A DNA stretch of 64,000 bases, taken from positions 1 through 64,000 of the forward strand of contig ML210297.1 of assembly GCA_004369085.1 (NCBI GenBank). The letters are read 5' to 3'. This document shows, one piece after another, positions 57,069-64,000 of this stretch (positions are counted from its first letter, which is position 1; each line of letters starts with the position of its first letter). The notes under the pieces were generated by a model. That model did no database searches. It had not been told where the DNA came from and saw nothing but the letters and a program-made list of their open reading frames with translations. The stretch is from Coprinopsis marcescibilis. Lineage: Eukaryota; Basidiomycota; Agaricomycetes; Agaricales; Psathyrellaceae. The translations under genes and the position numbers were made by a program.

Positions 57069-58249
57069 ATGACCTCGAGAATCAATATCGGTCGTCCTCA
57101 GGCAAATGCAGACCCCCATGGGCTGTCGAACTCCCGGTCGTCAGGCTATAGAGCGGCCAACCCCGATGACCCGCTCGAGAAGCTTTACGCCTTCAGCAAG
57201 ACTGTAGAAGACAACGTCGAAATCTTCACGCAGCCTCTGCGACCCCATTTGCCTACCATCGGTCGCTTCTTAATTGTAGTGACCTTCTTGGAGGATGCTT
57301 TGCGTATCGTAACGCAATGGAGTGACCAGATCTGGTATCTGCAACAGTAAGTCCTATGACGAGGGGCGAGGTTACGCAGCGCTGAATATGTTGGTTTTCC
57401 AGACACCGACATTTCCCTTGGGGCATTTCCCATACTTTCTTGATTATCAACGTTCTTGTATGTCTTGTGCTCCTTTGGCGAGGTTGTGCTATCCTAACAA
57501 TCCTTCAGACTATGCTTGTTGGCTCGGCGGCGGTCATCTTGAAGCGTTACTCGGAATACGCAGTGGGCGGTCTTCTTGGTGTGGTTGTCATTCAAGGCTT
57601 CGGTTACGGCCTCATCTTCGACCTCAACTTCTTCCTCCGTAATCTCAGCGTCATTGGTGGATTGTTCATGGTTTTCAGCGACTCGATGGTCTCCCGCAAA
57701 GCCACATTTGCCGGCCTTCCTCAGATTTCGGAGACTGACCGCAAAAAATAGTAAGCGCCACAAGCTGTAACATGTGCCGCACACGTACTAATCCCATTCC
57801 AGTTTCCTTCTTGCCGGTCGCGTTCTTCTCATCTTCCTGTTCATTGGTTTCATCATCCAAGGACAATGGGGCATTGCTCGTGTCATCGTTTCATTCATTG
57901 GCTTCATTGCTTGTATCATGGTTGCAGTCGGTTTCAAGGCCAAGTGGTCTGCAGTCTTCCTGGTGTTGGTTCTCAGCGTCTTCAACGTCTTCGCTAACAA
58001 CTGGTGGAGCGTGCACTCTGCTCACCCTACGCGGGACTTCTTAAAGTGCGTTTTCCCTTTCCATTCATTTCGCCCTAGACTTACCCTTTCGTAGATACGA
58101 CTTCTTCCAAACCTTGTCGATCGTCGGCGGTCTTATTCTCCTTGTCAACATGGGTCCAGGTCAGTTATTTCGACAACCGTATCACGAAATGGAAGCTGAC
58201 AGCTGCACCAGGTGGTCTCTCGGTCGACGAGAAGAAGAAGAACTTCTAA
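57069..58249 (+). CDS. ERV29: ER cargo receptor of the SURF4/Erv29 family
   Basis: Five exons join in phase: the first at 57069-57348 and the last ending at 58249. Motifs: PLEKLYAFSKTVEDNVEIFT, FLIVVTFLEDALRIVTQW, HRHFPWGISHTFLIIN, and several hydrophobic helices (IIQGQWGIARVIVSFIGFIA, LVLVLSVFNVFANNWW). The C-terminus reads GGLSVDEKKKNF, ending in a KKxx-type dilysine signal for COPI retrieval to the ER. Erv29/SURF4 packages soluble secretory proteins into COPII vesicles at the ER. Length and layout match the family (about 310 residues). High confidence. Confidence 0.95.
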
Positions 58250-59086
58250 AATATGTGATATATCGGGATTGTATATACAACTCCTTTGTGATTGTCCTAT
58301 TTATCCTCGACCTTAGGATTACCTACCTATTGAGGCCCCATGGAATGCGACATTGTTTGTCGAGAGTGTATCCTTCGTTTCCCCATGCACGCCTTTTATC
58401 ATATACCTGTGCCAATAATACTGATCGCTGTGGATAAGCAAGCTCGGTGCTTTAGATATATCCTTTCGTTCGAACACTTCTGTGGAGGGTGTCATTCGTG
58501 GGCCAGTAGCAATTTGCAGAGCATGTACTAGAGAGTTTTAGGATGCTTCCCAAAACCTTACTCGGTTCTCTAGGGTTGCCGAAATGTGCCCTCGAACGGA
58601 GTTCGATCATCAGGATGCCGATAAAGCTGCTCGCCAGGGTCAGACACGGCAACTGCTCGTTCAAGTGGCTTGATGTCGCGTGTTGCTATAGTTGGATACA
58701 TGGAAAGCTGTTTGAATTCGAGCTGCGTATATATACACATTACCTGAATGGACCAGACTTTAGTTCGTATGCTTCCCACCTAGATTCAGGATTTCAGATT
58801 CAGGCGCGTGCTTCAATGGTGCATGACGCGTCGATGCACTCTGACTTCAGTGGCTTTGTTTCAGTGGGAATTTGGCTAGCACTGAATAGTAATGCTTGCG
58901 GCCTTGCAGAGCTGTAGCACAATCCGAGTAGACAGTCGTAGCGTAGTTCCTTGCTAACACCTCCGAATCTGAATCGGGATTACGATGGTGGCTGACTAAT
59001 TACCATCAGAGTGCCAAGACTCAATATTTGGGAGGCAGAAATTTGAGTGACCTATTTGTTATTGCTCCAGCTCAACCTTTGCGACG
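58250..59086. other. Intergenic: ERV29 3' end to ENP2 promoter
   Basis: 840 bases between two plus-strand genes. The ORFs at 58.34-58.92 kb have no motif. No gene supported. Confidence 0.4.
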
Positions 59087-61654
59087 ATGGTCAAGGCCTT
59101 AGACCCCTCTGATGTTCGGGTGTACACCGTTAATGGGACTACTGCAGGCTCATCATCCTCTCTACCCGACTGGCTCACCAGAAAACGCGCCGCAAAAGGA
59201 AAACGGGCGACAAGAGAACATTATGAAGGATCCATCGAGTTGATCCAGGGCTTCGAGTTCCCAGAGGCTAGCAATCGGGTAAAGGCAACACGGGATGGAC
59301 AAAATGTCATTGCAACTGGGACATACAAGCCCCAGCTGCGTGTCTGGGATGTGGGCCAGCTTTCGCTCAAGTTTGAGCGCCATTCGGATGCTGAGAACGT
59401 TGACTTTGTTGTACGTGAGTCTTCTGCATCGTTATCGTGTTTTATTTCTGTGTTTCTCTGCTTTTCACTGGAAGCTAACAATGCGGTGGGCTTTTAGATG
59501 CTTTCGGATGACTGGACGAAGATTGTGCAACTCCAAAACGACCGAACGGTCGAACTTCATACGCAGGGTGGTCTGCACTATAAAACAAGGATACCAAAAT
59601 TTGGACGATCGTTGGCCTACCACTTCCCTTCTTGCGATACACTTATTGGTGCATCCGGGAACGAGGTGTATCGGTTGAACCTCGACCAAGGCCGGTTCAT
59701 GACGCCACTGACGCTGCAGGAGGACGGCAGCGAAATACTTGGGGTCAACGTCGTGGATGTCAACCCTGCGCACCAGCTTTTGGCTTTTGGTGTCGAAGGA
59801 AACGGAACGGTACAGTTCTGGGATCACAGGTCGCGAGCGAGCGTGGGGACACTGCGGTTGCCCACCAGTCGGTTGAGACCTTTGTCTTCAGCCAATTCCG
59901 GCGAGGCCTTGAGTGTGACAGCGATTTCGTCGAGACATGATGGGCTTTCGTACGCTATTGGAACGTCGACGGGACACACACTGTTGTACGATATCCGGGC
60001 TGCGAATCCGTTTGCGTTGAAGGATCAGGGTTACGGGTTGCCGATGAAGGATGTTATTTGGCTGGAGGGAGGTAGTCGAATGGCTGGAGACGCTCTGGTC
60101 CTGAGTGCTGATAAGAAGGTCGTCAAGATCTGGGATAGGTCGACGGTGAGCGTTATGATCTGACTCTCTAACACTTCTGGTGCTGACGAGCATCTTCAGC
60201 CCAACGAAAACTTTGTTTCGATTACCCCTGCCAACGACCTGAACAATATCCACCATGTCACAGACAGCGGATTGCTCCTCACGGCCAACGAAGGAATCCA
60301 GATGTGCACTTACTTTATACCGCAACTGGGGCCTGCTCCTAGATGGGCCAGTTTCCTTGAGAACATCACCGAAGAAATGGAAGACCAATCTACCCGATCG
60401 GTCTACGAAGACTACAAGTTTATCGACAGGAACGAACTCAAAACGTGCGTAATTCCTATTGTTGCGGAATGTATTTGTGTTTCTGATTCGTTTGCTCTCA
60501 CCGATTTAGCCTAGGTCTCGACAACCTCGTTGGCACACCTGCTCTCAAACCTTACATGCACGGCTACTTCGTCTCACTCAAGCTGTACGAAACTGCTCGG
60601 CTTATAGCCAATCCCTTTGCTTATGCCGATCATCGCGAGCGTACGATCAAGGACAAGATGGAGAAGCTGGCTGAGACGCGTATCAGGAAGAAGGCCGAAC
60701 CTGGTGTTAAGGTCAACAAAATACTTGCGGAGAAGATTCTTAGAGACGAGGAGCGGGCCAGGAAGCGCGAGGAACGTAAGAAGAAGAAGGCTACTACTTC
60801 TGCGGACCCAGAAGCTATGCAAGTGGACGCAGAGGCCGCAGAGGCTGATGCAGGGGAAGGGGGAGAGCAACATGAGAGCATTCTCCATGATCCCCGTTTC
60901 TCCAAGGTGTTCGAGGATCCACAGTTCACTATTGATGTCAATTCGCGGGAGTATGCGTTGCTTAATCCCTCGAGTGTGGGACAGAACAGGTCGAAAGCGA
61001 AGACGGCTGTGGAGAATGAGGAGGAGGAGAGTGACAAGTCGTCGTCAGATGGCCTTGGAGAGAGTGACAGCGATGAAGGGTCAAATAGCGACAGTGACGA
61101 CGAAGGAGGTTTGTACCCTCTTCTTTTGCCGTGGTACCAGGAATCTGACATTTTCTTTTACTACAGAACTCAGCAAATTCGATCCTCGCAAGAGACCCGG
61201 ACAGAAGAACGAGGCTCTGTCAAATTCTATACAGCAATCGAGGCAGCAGAGGGTTCCGAGAGTCAAATATGTGCCTATGCAGGCACAAGCCAGTGGTTCA
61301 CGTTTGGAAGACAAGAATGCGACGTTTGGACAGCGGTTGGCTCCCAATGCCGGCAGATCCTCATTTGGTGGCAAACAAAAGGCATCTTCGCGGATTGAAG
61401 ACGATGCCACGGAAATTTCATGGGTGCCCTCTGCGTCTGCATCCAGAGATGAATACGACGATAATGCGAGTGCTGGGAAAGGGAAACCCGAGAAGAAAAG
61501 GCCGGGAGTGGAGAAGTTTGGAGCTGGTATGGAGAAAGGTTATGTACCCGAGGATGCTGAGGATATGTCGGAGGCTGACAGGAGTGGCAGGACGAAGCGG
61601 AGACAAGGGATGCGGAGTGGTAGTAGGAATGCCTTCAGGAGTATTGATGGTTGA
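59087..61654 (+). CDS. ENP2: Nucleolar WD40-type protein Enp2/NOL10
   Basis: Five exons in phase. The N-terminus VKALDPSDVRVYTVNGTT and LPDWLTRKR match the NOL10/Enp2 start. A divergent beta-propeller follows (YKPQLRVWDVGQLSLKFERH, LLAFGVEGNGTVQFWDHRS, YGLPMKDVIWLEGG, LVLSADKKVVKIWDRST, DSGLLLTANEGIQMCTYFIP), then LVGTPALKPYMHGYFVSLKL and NPFAYADHRERTIKDKMEKL. The second half has a lysine-rich coil, an acidic Ser/Asp/Glu tract (DGLGESDSDEGSNSDSDDEG) and ELSKFDPRKRPGQKN. The C-terminus is basic (RTKRRQGMRSGSRN). Enp2 is an SSU-processome component needed for 18S rRNA maturation in the nucleolus. All conserved blocks are present. Confidence 0.94.
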
Positions 61655-61842
61655 TTTAGCATTGGGCCTTGAGATCTGGAATATATCATGGTTTTTACGC
61701 TTCAATATCCTTTGTGCGTGGGATTCAAACTAATAGTTCGGGCCGTTGAGAATACAGTGGTTCCCAGACTCCAGAGACGTGATAGTAGAGTTGTCGATCT
61801 CTGCGTGCGCGAGAGTGTCCGGCATTCTCAACGTAGAGAGAC

Positions 61843-61915
61843 TCCTTCTTAGCTCAGTTGGTAGAGCGCGTCACTAGTAATGACGAGGTCAGTCGTTCGA
61901 GTCGGCTAGAAGGAA
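61843..61915 (+). tRNA. tRNA-Thr (anticodon AGT)
   Basis: A full cloverleaf can be drawn. Acceptor stem TCCTTCT/AGAAGGA; D-arm GCTC..GAGC; anticodon stem CGTCA/TGACG with loop CTAGTAA, anticodon AGT; T-arm AGTCG TTCGAGT CGGCT with one T-G pair; discriminator A. The gene has no intron. A T-rich run (CTTTTATTTTT) about 35 bases downstream could serve as the RNA polymerase III terminator. It lies between ENP2 and the dehydrogenase, on the plus strand. Confidence 0.93.
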
Positions 61916-62075
61916 TACATATTTACCGTCGTTGGTTGCATCTTCTGTTACTCTTTTATTTTTGCGCTTGCGATCATATCGCTGTTACCTCGGATCAGAG
62001 GCTGCTCAGGGGCCTCACCGTCTCCTACTGGCCAAGTGAGATCGAAGCAACTCAACTTTCACCGTCGCTTCGATA

Positions 62076-63763
62076 ATGGAGGCCGTCTGCTACAAAGCGG
62101 TATGATCTTTTGGAACCTAGCAGCGTCTAAAGTACTGAGCTAACCGAGTTCTCGCCACTTACAGGCTCGTAAGGTGGAACTCATCGCAGCTCCTATCCCT
62201 AAAATCAAAGAAGATCAAGTTCTTATCAAAGGCAAGGCGTCTCCGCATGAAACATTCGGGTCTTGACGATCCTGGCGATCCTCGCAGTGACATGTTGTGG
62301 AATTTGTGGGACCGATTACCATCTGGCCGAGGTGAGCTACCGTTTAGTGGATCTCGGCATCCAACTGTGCTATAAACTAGGAAGCATATACTAATCGACC
62401 TGTGTTTATAGGGAGAGTTTCTAGCAAAGTTTCCTGTGAGTAGCGTTTTTGTTACTCGTTCAAGTTGCTGCTCCTGCGATCGAGGGGTCGGATGTCCGGT
62501 TAATCTTACGCCCGGTGATTTCTAGTTGATTCCTGGGCATGAGATCGTGGGGTACATCGCTGAGGTTGGGAATAAGGTTGTCGATCTGAAGGTTGGAGAC
62601 CGGTGTGTTGTTGATAACACTATCCTCGTAAGCCATCATCAGCTACTTTACGCGGAAGTGTCCTGGCTAAAAGGATGAATTTGATTCGCAGTGCGACTCA
62701 TGCTTCTACTGCCGACGCGACCAGTACCTGTTCTGCGAGAACTTTGAGAGCTTAGGAGTTACTACAGACGGAGGATTTGCAGAATACGTTGCTGCGTGAG
62801 TGGTTCCTTCTCAGATCTTCAAGGTATATAAACTGACATTGAAGTTTCGTCATCTATTATCTATCAAATGACATAGACAGAGCAAGAAAGTCTATAAGAT
62901 CAACAACCTCAGTGACGAAGAAGCAACACTTATTGAGCCGACTTCCTGTGCAATCCATGGAATGGACAAGCTATCTCCTGCAGTGGGCGTGGAGGCGTTA
63001 ATTCTTGGGGCTGGTCCTACCGGTAAGTCCATCTCGTCATCGGCTGGTAGCTCGACGACCTTCCAATAACTTGCACCGCTCCGCTCTCAGGATTGATCCT
63101 GGCTCAGTTGCTTCGACTAAACGGAGCATCGCATATAACTATTGCCGCAAACAAGGGTATAAAGACTCAAATAGCCAGGGATTTGAATTCTGCGGATGAT
63201 TACGTCGAGCTTGACAGAGAAAACCCTTCGCAACAGTGGGCGGACATTAAGGCGAAACATCCCAGAGGATTCGATGTCGTGGTGAGTAATAATTTGTTTA
63301 TAACTCTCGGGCGGTGCCAAAGAAGCGCAGATCGAAGCCACTGGTTCGGAGAGAGTCGCCAATGACTCCATCAACTATGTTAGAAGAGGAGGCACTTTGA
63401 TGATTTACGGCGTCTATTCCAATGACGCCCGAGTGCACTGGTCTCCGGCCAAGATATTCAGTGATGAGATCAAGGTTCGTTCAAGAATAGCCTTTCGACA
63501 GGCCTGTTGTCTGACTGACCCCATTTCTGTGTAGATCATTGGTTCATTTGCTCAAACGCACTGCTTCCCGCGGGCAGTTAACTACCTCGAGAGCGGCAAG
63601 ATCAATGTGAAGGGACTAGTAAGCAAACTCGACATCCTTAAATAACTAGAACTTACTATTATGTACCTCCCAGGTCACTGATGTGTTCACCATCAAGGAG
63701 TACCCTCAAGCTCTCGAAAGGCTTAACAGCAAGAAAGCCTGCAAAATCGTCGTCAAACCTTAA
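62076..63763 (+). CDS. Zinc-dependent alcohol/polyol dehydrogenase (MDR family)
   Basis: About ten exons in phase from ATG 62076 ([19 protein letters not shown]) to TAA 63761-63763, about 340 residues. The catalytic zinc site is in [11 protein letters not shown] and PGHEIVGY. The structural zinc loop has four cysteines in [15 protein letters not shown]. The Rossmann nucleotide-binding motif is [10 protein letters not shown], followed by [14 protein letters not shown]. The end is [20 protein letters not shown]. This fits medium-chain sorbitol/arabinitol/threonine-type dehydrogenases that use NAD(P)+ to oxidise polyols. The exact substrate cannot be told, though D-arabinitol or a related polyol is plausible in a fungus. 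The second intron (62232-62287) has a GC donor. Confidence 0.9.
62232..62287 (+). other. GC-AG intron in the dehydrogenase gene
   Basis: The exon ends ATCAAAG and the intron begins GCAAGG and ends TCGCAG. Removing 56 bases gives [15 protein letters not shown], the conserved catalytic-zinc region. The nearby GT (62239) would shift the frame. GC-AG is the commonest non-GT donor, and the strong surrounding consensus fits it. Confidence 0.8.
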
Positions 63764-64000
63764 TGCCAACATAGATTCATAGTAGTACAACTGATGGGCC
63801 CGCATCGTACACGATGCTAGTAGTACAACATGAATATGGATAGAGCTGCGATAGTGTGTCCAGGAGGAGATCAACTCCTAGTATAGGGACACCGTGATGG
63901 GTTACAAGTGGATATAGGGAATGTATGTTTCCAAGAATTCGTTTTCAAGATCAGTGTTTCGCCGCCGTAACCTTCGGGTCAAGCTTGTCATGGGCTTGTT
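63764..64000. other. 3' flank of the dehydrogenase gene
   Basis: The last 237 bases of the window. No gene or repeat recognised. Confidence 0.4.

Overview
The window reads as a gene-dense euchromatic contig from a filamentous basidiomycete, most likely an Agaricomycete. Genes have many short introns (about 49-76 nt) with GT..AG ends. The gene content is typical of mushrooms: a FunK1-type kinase, multi-exon P450s, F-box-like proteins, a pogo-type transposon relic, a WOPR regulator and conserved housekeeping genes. No tools were used. Exon boundaries were worked out by hand from splice signals and reading phase.

Left part (0-35 kb), accessory and fast-evolving. A decayed pogo-like transposase (about 0.3-1.5 kb) lies beside a FunK1 kinase gene (2.2-4.9 kb). 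From 5.6 to 20 kb there are three intronless minus-strand genes for long coiled-coil proteins that are clearly paralogous. Interleaved with them are a P450 (P450-A, 9.9-12.0 kb, plus) and an F-box-like gene (16.2-17.7 kb, plus). Next come DCP1 (mRNA decapping, 21.7-24.2 kb, minus) and a small conserved gene divergent from it. A threefold tandem duplication (25.5-32.6 kb) follows. Each unit carries one F-box gene plus the last ~45 codons of a P450. Only the right-most unit is attached to an intact P450 (P450-B, 32.3-34.4 kb, minus). A 180-base assembly gap and a hairpin-bearing insertion interrupt the middle unit. P450-A/F-box-A and P450-B/F-box-1..3 therefore form two inverted copies of the same gene pair.

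Right part (36-64 kb), mostly conserved genes. In order: an ACSF2-like acyl-CoA synthetase with a candidate AT-AC intron; a sphingolipid/fatty-acid 2-hydroxylase (SCS7 type); the exocyst subunit SEC5; a RMD1/DUF155 membrane protein; a short WOPR (Gti1/Pac2) transcription factor not visible as one long ORF because it is split by seven introns; a DNAJC11-like J-protein; an ERV29/SURF4 ER cargo receptor; the nucleolar protein ENP2/NOL10; a tRNA-Thr(AGT); and a zinc-dependent polyol/alcohol dehydrogenase with a GC-AG intron.

The least explained element is the local coiled-coil family: a TMTTPPxxPP-type N-terminal motif, hundreds of residues of charged coiled coil, and a C-terminal domain that carries a J-domain-like HPD in one copy, a degenerate version in another and is absent from the third. 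The clearest molecular oddity is the AT-AC intron in the acyl-CoA synthetase.
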